DNA of 64,000 nucleotides from Erysipelotrichaceae bacterium (GTDB lineage Bacteria > Bacillota_I > Bacilli_A > Erysipelotrichales > Coprobacillaceae), in contig JAJQFG010000013.1 in NCBI GenBank assembly GCA_021201315.1, forward strand, positions 25,240 through 89,239, read 5' to 3'. The stretch's first letter is position 1. Every line of letters begins with the position of its first letter. Shown piece after piece: positions 1-7,054 of this stretch. The notes beneath the pieces were generated by a model. That model was not told the DNA's origin. It saw only the letters and a program-made list of their open reading frames with translations, and ran no database searches. The position numbers and the translations under genes are program-made.

Positions 1-1
1 A

Positions 2-742
2 GCTTATCAAAATGAGGATTTTAAGCTTGCTAAAGAAACATTAGAAATATTAAAAGAAAATGCCCAAATAGCCAAGAGAGAAAATGCGCCTATTTGTCAA
101 GATACAGGTATGGCTTGTGTTTTTGTAGAAATAGGACAGGATGTTCATATAATAGGTGATATGAATGAAGCTATCAATGAGGGTGTAAGACAAGGTTATG
201 AAGAAGGATACTTGCGTAAAAGTGTCGTCAATGATCCAATGTTTGATCGCATCAATACAAAAGATAATACACCTGCTATTATTCATTATGAAATAGTACC
301 TGGAGACAAATTAAAAATTACCTTGGCTCCAAAAGGCTTTGGTAGTGAAAATATGTGTCAAGTTAAGATGCTTAAGCCTAGTGATGGTGTTGAAGGTGTT
401 AAAGAATTTGTTTTAAAAGTTGTGAAAGATGCAGGACCTAATGCATGTCCACCAATGGTCATTGGTGTGGGTATTGGTGGTTCGTTTGATTATGTAGCTT
501 ATTTATCAAAGAAAGCTATGCTTCGTGATAGTCATAGTCATCATCAAGATCCACGTTATGCAGCTTTGGAAGATGAATTATTGGAAATGATTAATCAAAC
601 TGGTATTGGACCAGCTGGATATGGTGGTAAAACAACAGCTTTATCACTCAATATTGAAACATATCCAACACATATTGCTGGTATGCCAGTAGCAGTGAGT
701 ATTTGTTGTCATGTAGCTAGACATAAGGAGGTTATATTATGA
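2..742 (+). CDS. Class I fumarate hydratase / tartrate dehydratase alpha subunit, 5' end cut off by the window
   Basis: This is the alpha (iron-sulfur, catalytic) half of a two-subunit class I fumarase or L(+)-tartrate dehydratase, which reversibly hydrates fumarate to malate or dehydrates tartrate in the cytoplasm. The reading frame is open from base 2, so the N-terminus lies outside the window; 246 residues are seen of a usual 280-300. Three cysteines typical of the 4Fe-4S ligands are visible in the contexts PICQDTG, SENMCQV and NACPPMVIGVGIGG. The stop overlaps the start of the beta subunit by 4 bases (ATGA), so the two are translationally coupled. Fumarase and tartrate dehydratase cannot be told apart from sequence alone; the neighbours do not decide it. 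Confidence 0.93.
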   Translation, partial: AYQNEDFKLAKETLEILKENAQIAKRENAPICQDTGMACVFVEIGQDVHIIGDMNEAINEGVRQGYEEGYLRKSVVNDPMFDRINTKDNTPAIIHYEIVPGDKLKITLAPKGFGSENMCQVKMLKPSDGVEGVKEFVLKVVKDAGPNACPPMVIGVGIGGSFDYVAYLSKKAMLRDSHSHHQDPRYAALEDELLEMINQTGIGPAGYGGKTTALSLNIETYPTHIAGMPVAVSICCHVARHKEVIL

Positions 743-1302
743 TAAAAATAACGACTCCTTTTACCAGTCAGGATGCTTTAAAACTAAAAGCTGGTGATCA
801 AGTTTTGATTAGTGGTGTTATCTATACGGGTAGAGATGCTGCTCATAAACGCTTGATTCAATTAATCAAAGATAATCAACCATTACCATTTGATGTTAAA
901 GATCAAATCATTTATTATGTTGGACCAACCCCAGCCAAACCAGGACATGTTTTTGGTAGTGGTGGACCAACAACATCAGGAAGAATGGATGCTTATGCTC
1001 CAGAACTTCTAAAATTAGGCTTACGTGGTATGATTGGTAAAGGTTATAGAAATGATAATGTCAAACAAGCAATCAAAGATTATCAAGGTATTTATTTTGG
1101 TGCAATAGGGGGTGCAGGTGCTTATATATCGCATTGTATTAAAGAATGTGAAGTGATTGCTTTTGAGGATTTAGGAACAGAAGCAATACGTCGTTTATAT
1201 GTAGAAGATTTACCAGTAACGGTATTAATAGATTGTCAGGGAAACGATTTATATGAATTGGGACAAATTCAATACTTAAAGGAGCACAACTATGGCAATT
1301 AG
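739..1302 (+). CDS. Class I fumarate hydratase / tartrate dehydratase beta subunit
   Basis: This is the beta subunit (187 residues, normal for FumB/TtdB-type subunits) that pairs with the upstream alpha subunit to form the oxygen-sensitive hydratase. The N-terminal part contains the family segment GDQVLISGVIYTGRDAAHKR, and the middle has the glycine-rich GPTTSGRMD motif thought to contact the substrate carboxylates. The ATGA overlap with the alpha gene and a GGAGGT site just upstream (728-733) support coupled expression. The 3' end overlaps the start of the next gene by 11 bases, so the downstream regulator is probably in the same transcript. Confidence 0.93.
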   Translation: MIKITTPFTSQDALKLKAGDQVLISGVIYTGRDAAHKRLIQLIKDNQPLPFDVKDQIIYYVGPTPAKPGHVFGSGGPTTSGRMDAYAPELLKLGLRGMIGKGYRNDNVKQAIKDYQGIYFGAIGGAGAYISHCIKECEVIAFEDLGTEAIRRLYVEDLPVTVLIDCQGNDLYELGQIQYLKEHNYGN

Positions 1303-2116
1303 AAATTATAATGAGGTAGATATTTTGTATACATTGATGTCATTTGTTAATGTATCTTCAGTACAGGATATGTATTATACAATTGCACAAACCATTCTAT
1401 CCCATTTAGACAAAATACCTGATATTAGCATTAATGATCTAGCTGATCTTTGTTACACATCACCAGCAACCATTTCACGCTTTTGTAAAGATTTAAATTG
1501 TAAAAACTTTGTTACTTTCAAAAAAGAAATTGCGGTAGCTTTAGAACAATCTAAAAACGAAGTTCATCTGTCTACCAAAGATGAAGAAGAATGCATAAAA
1601 AATCCAGATTACTTAGTAGATAAAATGTATAACGAAGCAACAGAATCATTACAAATGGTGCAAAAAAGCATCAACATGCATGAAATTGACAAAATATGTG
1701 AAATGATATACACTGCTAAAAGTGTCCAAATGATAGGATATCAATTTAACAAAATCATATCCAATGATTTCCAAATGAAAATGCTTAAACACAGGAAAAT
1801 GGTATATGCCTTTGTAGAACGTGGTGATGAAATAGGACACTTAGATATGATTAATAAAGATACATTAGTTATGATTATTAGTGTACGTGCAAGAGCACAG
1901 CTAATGGATGCTTTGTTAAGAAAAATAAGTGAACATCATCCAAAAATTATTTTATTAACAATGAATAAAGAATATCATCATCATCTGATTGATTATATTT
2001 ATTGTATTGATGGAACAGAAAGTAATTATACGGAATCATCATTACAAGGAACCATGAATTTTTTAAGTTTATTAAATCTTATTTATGTAAGGTACGGATT
2101 ACTATATAGAAAGTAG
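1292..2116 (+). CDS. MurR/RpiR family transcriptional regulator
   Basis: This is a DNA-binding regulator of 274 residues. The N-terminal half (about residues 1-80) carries the RpiR helix-turn-helix, recognisable as INDLADLCYTSPATISRFCK. The C-terminal half (about 110-260) is a SIS sugar-phosphate-binding domain, although its usual Gly-Ser-rich phosphate loop is poorly preserved around VQMIGYQFNK, so the ligand may not be a sugar phosphate. A GGAG site lies 10 bases before the start, inside the end of the beta-subunit gene. The overlap suggests it regulates the hydratase genes and perhaps the aldolase that follows 7 bases later. The ligand is unknown. Confidence 0.85.
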   Translation: MAIRNYNEVDILYTLMSFVNVSSVQDMYYTIAQTILSHLDKIPDISINDLADLCYTSPATISRFCKDLNCKNFVTFKKEIAVALEQSKNEVHLSTKDEEECIKNPDYLVDKMYNEATESLQMVQKSINMHEIDKICEMIYTAKSVQMIGYQFNKIISNDFQMKMLKHRKMVYAFVERGDEIGHLDMINKDTLVMIISVRARAQLMDALLRKISEHHPKIILLTMNKEYHHHLIDYIYCIDGTESNYTESSLQGTMNFLSLLNLIYVRYGLLYRK

Positions 2117-2123
2117 GGATAAA

Positions 2124-3140
2124 ATGTATAGTTTTTTAAATGATTATAGTGAAGGTGCGCATCCATTGGTTATGGATGCTTTACTTGAAACTAATAAAGT
2201 TCAAAGTGTTGGTTATGGTATGGATGAATATTGTCGTAAGGCAGGTGATGCTATATATAAAAGAATTGGAACATTAGCTCCTGATATTCATTTTTTAGTT
2301 GGCGGAACACAAACAAATATGACGTTTATTTCTCATTGTTTAAAAGATTATCAAGCAGTGATTGCCTGCGATGCAGGACATATTAATGTTCATGAAACAG
2401 GGGCTGTTGAAGCTACGGGACATAAGATTTTAACAAGAGAACATCAATATGGTAAAGTAACAGTTGAAATGATAGAAGATATTGTTAAATGTCAAGTAGA
2501 TGAACATATGGTAGAGCCAAAGATGGTTTATATTTCCCAAACAACAGAATGGGGTACTTATTATACTTTATCAGAATTAGAAGATATCTATGCATGTTGT
2601 CAAGAGAATGATTTATATTTGTTTATGGATGGGGCTAGACTTGGTAGTGCTTTGGTTTTGGAAGGTGCACCAACAATGAAGCAAATAGCTCAAAATGTGG
2701 ATGCTTTTTATATTGGTGGTACCAAGATGGGCGCTTTATTTGGTGAAGCTTTAGTGATTTGTAATGATGATTTAAAAGAAGGTTTTCGTTATCAATTAAA
2801 GAATAAAGGTGCAATGCTTGCAAAAGGTAGACTTTTAGGCGTTCAATTTTATGAATTATTAAAAGATAATCTATATGAAGAAATAGGTTTATTTGAAAAT
2901 AAAATGGCTGATAAATTAAGAACTGCTTTAAAAGAAAAATATCCTTTATACTTACCTAGTACAACTAATCAAATCTTCGTAGACTTACCTAATAATGATT
3001 TAAAAGAAATAGAAAAAGAATTCATGGTAACTCATATGAATACATTAGATAAATCACATACAAGAATACGATTAGTTACTAGTTGGGCAACGGATGAAAA
3101 ACAAGTAGATAAATTTATAGAATTAATTAATAATATTTAA
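2124..3140 (+). CDS. Low-specificity L-threonine aldolase family (PLP enzyme)
   Basis: This 338-residue protein belongs to the beta-eliminating lyase/threonine aldolase fold, which cleaves L-threonine or allo-threonine to glycine and acetaldehyde with pyridoxal phosphate. The family pattern is clear: an N-terminal NDYSEGAHPLVMDAL segment, GGTQTNMTFISHCL for cofactor phosphate binding, DAGHINVHETGAVE, LFMDGARLGSAL, and the Schiff-base lysine in GGTKMGALFGEAL (about residue 201). It sits 7 bases behind the RpiR regulator and may share its transcript. The length is normal. Exact substrate preference among related beta-hydroxy amino acids cannot be read from sequence. Confidence 0.9.
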   Translation: MYSFLNDYSEGAHPLVMDALLETNKVQSVGYGMDEYCRKAGDAIYKRIGTLAPDIHFLVGGTQTNMTFISHCLKDYQAVIACDAGHINVHETGAVEATGHKILTREHQYGKVTVEMIEDIVKCQVDEHMVEPKMVYISQTTEWGTYYTLSELEDIYACCQENDLYLFMDGARLGSALVLEGAPTMKQIAQNVDAFYIGGTKMGALFGEALVICNDDLKEGFRYQLKNKGAMLAKGRLLGVQFYELLKDNLYEEIGLFENKMADKLRTALKEKYPLYLPSTTNQIFVDLPNNDLKEIEKEFMVTHMNTLDKSHTRIRLVTSWATDEKQVDKFIELINNI

Positions 3141-3154
3141 AAGGAGCTGATATT

Positions 3155-3331
3155 ATGTCAACAAAAAGTTTCACTAATACTATTTACATTGAACATGAAG
3201 ATGTTGAAACACTTTATAAAATTATGAATGACAAGTCTACTGAAGTGAAATATCAACAAGTTTTGAACCATCAGGAGGTTAAGGGAAAAGATATTTTAGA
3301 TATGTTGAGTATAAAAGAAAATGATATATAA
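3155..3331 (+). CDS. Small antitoxin-like protein upstream of a GNAT protein
   Basis: This 58-residue ORF begins with ATG at 3155 behind an AAGGAG site (3141-3146) and overlaps the following GNAT gene by 11 bases. It encodes MSTKSFTNTIYIEHEDVETL at its start and ends in KGKDILDMLSIKENDI. I recognise no named family. Its size, acidic/basic mix and overlapping arrangement with an acetyltransferase-like gene are what type II toxin-antitoxin pairs look like. The role as antitoxin is an inference. Confidence 0.6.
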   Translation: MSTKSFTNTIYIEHEDVETLYKIMNDKSTEVKYQQVLNHQEVKGKDILDMLSIKENDI

Positions 3332-3959
3332 AACAATTTCATTATATGATTTAATGAAGCAAAATGTTGATAAAAAATATATAATGCAAATTCTTTTGAA
3401 TTTCACATGTCCTTTAAATCCTGATGTTGAAAATTTCGTTCATAACAAAGCATTTGAATTCGAAAGAGTTGGGTTGTCAAGAACTTATTTGGTTTATGCA
3501 CAAATGTCATATGGAGAAACATATTTAGTTGCTATATTTTCTTTAGGACAGAGCAGTGTGGAATTAAGTAGTAGTTTAACACGCAAAGATAAAAAAATGA
3601 TATTTGGTACAACATATCCAATTGGCAAGAATATAAAGACTCTTTTGATTGGTCAATTATCAAAAAATTATACAAATGGATATAATCAATATATTAATGG
3701 AAACACACTAATGAATCTGGTTTTTTCGAAAATAAAAGATGTACATTCAATATTTCCAAGTGTTGTTACACATATTGACTGTAAAGATGATATTCATTTA
3801 AGAAAATATTATGAAAAGTTTGGATTTAGATTATTTAAAGAAGCTGATGGAGATTTGATATATTTGTTACCTAGTAATAAAATTTATGATGCTGTTACAG
3901 AAAAGCAGACTTTATATAGTCCTATAGATGAGTATTCGATAATGATTCATTTGTCATGA
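3321..3959 (+). CDS. GNAT-fold acetyltransferase, possible toxin partner
   Basis: This 212-residue protein carries a GNAT-like core. The segment IGKNIKTLLIGQLSKNYTNG occupies the position of the acetyl-CoA pyrophosphate loop, and DCKDDIHLRKYYEKFGFRLF is the standard GNAT C-terminal pattern (helix, then KFGF). The start overlaps the small upstream ORF by 11 bases, so the two are translationally coupled, as in TacAT- or AtaRT-type modules whose toxins acetylate aminoacyl-tRNA. The protein is longer than those toxins (about 160-175 residues), and the coupling is the only evidence for a toxin role; an ordinary acetyltransferase is possible. Confidence 0.65.
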   Translation: MIYKTISLYDLMKQNVDKKYIMQILLNFTCPLNPDVENFVHNKAFEFERVGLSRTYLVYAQMSYGETYLVAIFSLGQSSVELSSSLTRKDKKMIFGTTYPIGKNIKTLLIGQLSKNYTNGYNQYINGNTLMNLVFSKIKDVHSIFPSVVTHIDCKDDIHLRKYYEKFGFRLFKEADGDLIYLLPSNKIYDAVTEKQTLYSPIDEYSIMIHLS

Positions 3960-3972
3960 TGGTATAAATAAC

Positions 3973-4001
3973 TGTACAATATATATTTAATGTATTATAA
4001 T
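3973..4001 (+). promoter_or_regulatory. Sigma-A type promoter for HU gene
   Basis: TGTACA at 3973-3978 is followed after exactly 17 bases by a perfect TATAAT at 3996-4001, 41 bases before the HU start. This is the obvious promoter for the single-gene HU transcript, which has its own terminator. Confidence 0.7.
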
Positions 4002-4042
4002 ACCTATGGGGTTACCCAAATATAAAGAAAAGAGGCGTTTTT

Positions 4043-4318
4043 ATGAATAAAACAGAATTAGTAAATAAAGTAGCCAGCAGTGCTGGTATAACTAAAGTCG
4101 ATGCAGAAGCAGCTATTAATGCTTTCACTGCAACAATCACAGATGCGTTAAAAGAAGGCGACAAAGTCGTATTAAAAGGTTTTGGTACTTTTGAAGTACG
4201 TCAACGTAATGAAAGAGTAGGACGTAATCCTCAAACTGGTGAATCTGTTGTCATTCCAGCTAGTAAAACACCAGCTTTTAAAGCAAGCACAGTTTTAAAG
4301 AAAACTGTTAATGAATAG
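4043..4318 (+). CDS. hup: HU family DNA-binding protein
   Basis: This is the bacterial histone-like protein HU (91 residues, the standard size), an abundant nucleoid protein that bends DNA as a dimer. The sequence starts MNKTELVNKVASSAGITK and has the diagnostic arm segment GFGTFEVRQRNERVGRNPQT followed by the conserved PAFKAS. It is a single-gene transcript, with a promoter at 3973-4001 and a terminator at 4334-4358. It could also be called HBsu-like; IHF is unlikely given the Gram-positive setting. Confidence 0.97.
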   Translation: MNKTELVNKVASSAGITKVDAEAAINAFTATITDALKEGDKVVLKGFGTFEVRQRNERVGRNPQTGESVVIPASKTPAFKASTVLKKTVNE

Positions 4319-4333
4319 TTATATTGAGATATG

Positions 4334-4358
4334 AAGAATCACGATGTGATTCTTTTTT
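4334..4358 (+). terminator. Intrinsic terminator after HU gene
   Basis: A 9-bp stem (AAGAATCAC / GTGATTCTT) with a GAT loop is followed by a run of six T residues. Confidence 0.85.
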
Positions 4359-4439
4359 ATTGAAAATAATATAAATAACTAATTGCAAGGAAATGTTAAA
4401 TATGATATATTTAAAGCGGAAAAAGGATATACTTTTATG

Positions 4440-4500
4440 GATATGGTTTTCTGGTGTCTTGTCGTTGGATGTGCAGATTGATGCGGGACCATATCTTTTT
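4440..4500 (+). other. Long-loop hairpin with U-run in the gap before the Phd-type gene
   Basis: GATATGGT at 4440-4447 pairs perfectly with ACCATATC at 4488-4495; three further T/G wobble pairs could extend it inward, and five T residues follow. The 40-base loop is unusually GC-rich for this genome (GGTGTCTTGTCGTTGGATG within it). No ORF explains it. It could be a small RNA with its own terminator or a leader element of the following gene. Confidence 0.4.
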
Positions 4501-4542
4501 GTTTGAGCTTATGATTTAATATGCACTTAGGAGGTGAGCATT

Positions 4543-4788
4543 ATGGTTAATATGAACATTACTAATTTTAGAAAAAATATATTTGAATTGTTAGAACAAA
4601 CCATAAAATTTAATGAACCTATTAATGTTAGTACTAAATCTGGAAATGTTGTTATTCTTAGTGAGGATGATTATAATGGATTAATAGAAACATTATATAT
4701 TTCTTCTTCAATGATGAAAGAAAAAATAACTGAAGGTTTAAATACATCTCTTGATGAATGTATTTTAGAAGAAGAGGTAGAATGGTAG
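4543..4788 (+). CDS. Phd/YefM-type antitoxin-like protein without an adjacent toxin
   Basis: This protein of 81 residues starts MVNMNITNFRKNIFELLEQT and continues with INVSTKSGNVVILSEDDYNG, which is the Phd/YefM antitoxin fold (a strand, helix, then the VVILSEDDYxxL motif). ATG 4543 is preferred over an in-frame GTG at 4534 because the AGGAGGTG site at 4529-4536 sits 6 bases in front of it. The C-terminal 25 residues are acidic and would be the toxin-binding tail. No RelE/YoeB toxin follows; a terminator comes 35 bases later. It may be an orphan or a regulator. Confidence 0.8.
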   Translation: MVNMNITNFRKNIFELLEQTIKFNEPINVSTKSGNVVILSEDDYNGLIETLYISSSMMKEKITEGLNTSLDECILEEEVEW

Positions 4789-4822
4789 TGTATTAGCTCC
4801 ATTATGAGTTTTAGAAAATATT

Positions 4823-4842
4823 AGTGCCATTGGCACTTTTTT
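4823..4842 (+). terminator. Intrinsic terminator after Phd-type gene
   Basis: AGTGCC pairs with GGCACT around an ATT loop, followed by six T residues. Confidence 0.8.
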
Positions 4843-4875
4843 ATGTTACAATGATTTCCAAGGAGATGAATGAAC

Positions 4876-6147
4876 ATGAATAATTATAAATTTGATACTT
4901 TAACAATCCATGCAGGACAACAAACTGATCCTACTACAAAGGCTATAGGTGTTCCTATTACTTTGGCTAATGCTTATACATTTGATAGTGCTGATCAGGC
5001 AAAAAATATTTTTGCTTTAGAAGAAGAAGGATATTTTTATACAAGATTATCTAATCCAACAGTGACAGTCTTACAAGATCGTATGGCCGCTTTAGATGGT
5101 GGCGTTGGAGCTGTTGCTTTTTCAAGTGGTACAGCTGCTATTATGGGACTTATTATGACAGTATGTCAATGTGGTGATGAAATAGTTGCTGCAAATAATT
5201 TATATGGTGGAACTATTGGTTCTTTATCTGGTACTATGGAAGGTATGGGATTTAAGACTAGATTTGTTGATCCAAGAAATTTAGATGAAATTGAAAATGC
5301 TATTACGGATAAGACTAAGATTTTATTTTTTGAATCAGTTGGTAATCCTAATGGGGATATGTTTGATTTTGAAGAAGTAGCTAAGATTGCCCATAAATAT
5401 CATATTTTATATGTTATTGATAATACGACTTGTACACCTTATTTGTTTAAACCATTAGAACATGGTGCTGATGTGGTTGTTTATTCTACTACAAAGTATA
5501 TTGCTGGTCATGGTAATGTGACTGGTGGGGTTGTTGTTGATGGCGGTAAGTTTGATTGGACAAGTGGTCGTTATCCTTTATTCACTAATCCTGATAAAGC
5601 TTATCATGATATTGTATACGCTGATATGAAAGAAAAAGCATTATGTACAAAGATGGTTGCTAAAACATTAAGAGATTTAGGTGGATGTATGTCACCATTT
5701 ACAGCATATATGACTTTAATTGGTTTAGAAACATTATCATTAAGAATGAAAAAACATGTAGAAAATTCACGTGCTATCGCTAAGTTCCTTGATGAATGTG
5801 AAGATGTTACATGGGTGAGTTATGCAGAATTAGAAAATCATGAATCTCATGCTTTATGTGAAAAGTATTTCCCTAATGGATTTGGTGGTTTGTTTACATT
5901 TGGTGTAAAAGGTGGTAGTGAAGGTGGTAAAACAGTTATCAACAATATTAAGCTCTTTATCCATGCTACTAACTTTGCTGATTCACGTAGCTTATTAACA
6001 CATCCTGCTTCTACAACTCATGCGCAAATGAGTGAAGAAGAAAGATTAGCAGGTGGGGTTAAACAAGAAACCATACGTATTTCTGTTGGCTTAGAAGATC
6101 CTGAAGATCTCATCAATGATTTAAAACAAGCATTTGCAAAAATATAG
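4876..6147 (+). CDS. metY: O-acetylhomoserine sulfhydrylase (MetY-type PLP enzyme)
   Basis: This Cys/Met-metabolism PLP enzyme converts O-acetyl-L-homoserine and sulfide (or methanethiol) to homocysteine (or methionine). It has 423 residues, the usual 420-430, longer than cystathionine synthases and lyases. Family marks are the N-terminal FDTLTIHAGQQTDPTTKA, SNPTVTVLQDRMAALDGG, the serine-rich SSGTAAIM, and the Schiff-base lysine in YSTTKYIAGHGNVTGG (about residue 207). ATG 4876 is preferred because AGGAG at 4861-4865 is 10 bases away, whereas ATG 4870 is only 4 bases from it. It is transcribed alone and ends at a bidirectional terminator. No SAM riboswitch or T-box is seen in the short upstream gap. 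Confidence 0.93.
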   Translation: MNNYKFDTLTIHAGQQTDPTTKAIGVPITLANAYTFDSADQAKNIFALEEEGYFYTRLSNPTVTVLQDRMAALDGGVGAVAFSSGTAAIMGLIMTVCQCGDEIVAANNLYGGTIGSLSGTMEGMGFKTRFVDPRNLDEIENAITDKTKILFFESVGNPNGDMFDFEEVAKIAHKYHILYVIDNTTCTPYLFKPLEHGADVVVYSTTKYIAGHGNVTGGVVVDGGKFDWTSGRYPLFTNPDKAYHDIVYADMKEKALCTKMVAKTLRDLGGCMSPFTAYMTLIGLETLSLRMKKHVENSRAIAKFLDECEDVTWVSYAELENHESHALCEKYFPNGFGGLFTFGVKGGSEGGKTVINNIKLFIHATNFADSRSLLTHPASTTHAQMSEEERLAGGVKQETIRISVGLEDPEDLINDLKQAFAKI

Positions 6148-6153
6148 AAAATA

Positions 6154-6176
6154 AAAAGCAGATTGAATCTGCTTTT
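6154..6176. terminator. Bidirectional terminator between convergent metY and pduL
   Basis: AAAAGCAGAT pairs with ATCTGCTTTT around a TGA loop, giving a U-run on either strand. It sits exactly between the two convergent stop codons. Confidence 0.85.
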
Positions 6177-6179
6177 GTT

Positions 6180-6746
6180 TTACTTAATAATTGTTCCTTC
6201 TGTTGGTCCACCAGCTGCATTTGATTCATCAGTATCAATATGCATTGCTAAAGCATAGCTATCGCTAACACGACAAACCACATCACCAAAAATAAGTGAA
6301 CGACCATCTGTTTTAACTTCAACGCTAACGATTTGCTTATCAACAATACCAAATTTTTTAGCATCAGCTTCAGTCATATGAATATGACGTTTTGCAGCAA
6401 TAACACCCTTGCTAATTTCAATTTCACCAGCAGGCCCAATGATTTTACATCCACTTGTACCTTCAATATCGCCAGATTCTCTTACTAATGCAGTAACACC
6501 AATAGATCTTGCATCAGTTAATGAAACTTCTACTTGTGTTTCTTTTCTAACTGGTCCCAAAATAGACATCTTAGTTTGACCTTTAGCGCCTACAACAGTC
6601 ACTTTTTCTGCACATGCAAATTGACCAGGTTGTGAAAGATTCTTTTTATTTGTAAGTTGATAACCTTCACCAAATAAAACATCTAAATCTGCTTGTGATA
6701 AATGCACATGTCTTGCAGAAGTTTCTACTAAAATAGTTTTTCCCAT
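6180..6746 (-). CDS. pduL: PduL-type phosphate propanoyltransferase
   Basis: This phosphotransacylase converts acyl-CoA (propionyl- or acetyl-CoA) and phosphate to acyl phosphate, in a fold unrelated to Pta. The 188 residues contain two PduL repeats with zinc-ligand histidines: ETSARHVHLSQADLDVLFG near the N-terminus and AAKRHIHMTEADAKKFG in the middle. The start at 6746 is chosen because an AGGAGG site lies 6 bases upstream; a longer frame to 6782 adds 12 unlikely residues. It stands alone, without microcompartment shell genes, and lacks an obvious encapsulation peptide, so it is probably a housekeeping acetate-forming enzyme. Confidence 0.9.
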   Translation of the reverse strand: MGKTILVETSARHVHLSQADLDVLFGEGYQLTNKKNLSQPGQFACAEKVTVVGAKGQTKMSILGPVRKETQVEVSLTDARSIGVTALVRESGDIEGTSGCKIIGPAGEIEISKGVIAAKRHIHMTEADAKKFGIVDKQIVSVEVKTDGRSLIFGDVVCRVSDSYALAMHIDTDESNAAGGPTEGTIIK

Positions 6747-7054
6747 ATAAATCCTCCTCGTATTATTATTAATATCATACAACTTTTTCCAATATTTTTA
6801 AAGATGTAAGATAAAAGAAATTATTATTTGATAAAATTTATTAAAATAATAAAAAATAATTTATATGAAAAAATTAATCCAAATTAAGAAAAAATGCAAA
6901 ACCCTTTAAAACCAAGGATTTTGAGGCATTTTAAAGAAAATTATTGTTTAAAATAATAAACAATAATTTAGAAAAAACATAAAAATAAAACAAAAGCTTT
7001 ACAAAATAAACAAAGTATAGTATCATAGAATCACATTTAAAGGGGGTTATGAGC
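6747..7054. other. Divergent intergenic region between pduL and gltB
   Basis: This AT-rich gap has no ORF of interest. It contains an imperfect hairpin at 6891-6932 (outer stem AAAATGC / GCATTTT, with inner complementary AAAACCCTT and AAGGATTTT interrupted by one mismatch) and, further right, the gltB promoter. A function for the hairpin is not evident. Confidence 0.4.
6998..7026 (+). promoter_or_regulatory. Promoter for gltBD
   Basis: TTTACA at 6998-7003 and TATCAT at 7021-7026 are separated by exactly 17 bases, about 29 bases before the gltB start. The short leader leaves no room for a riboswitch. Confidence 0.6.
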
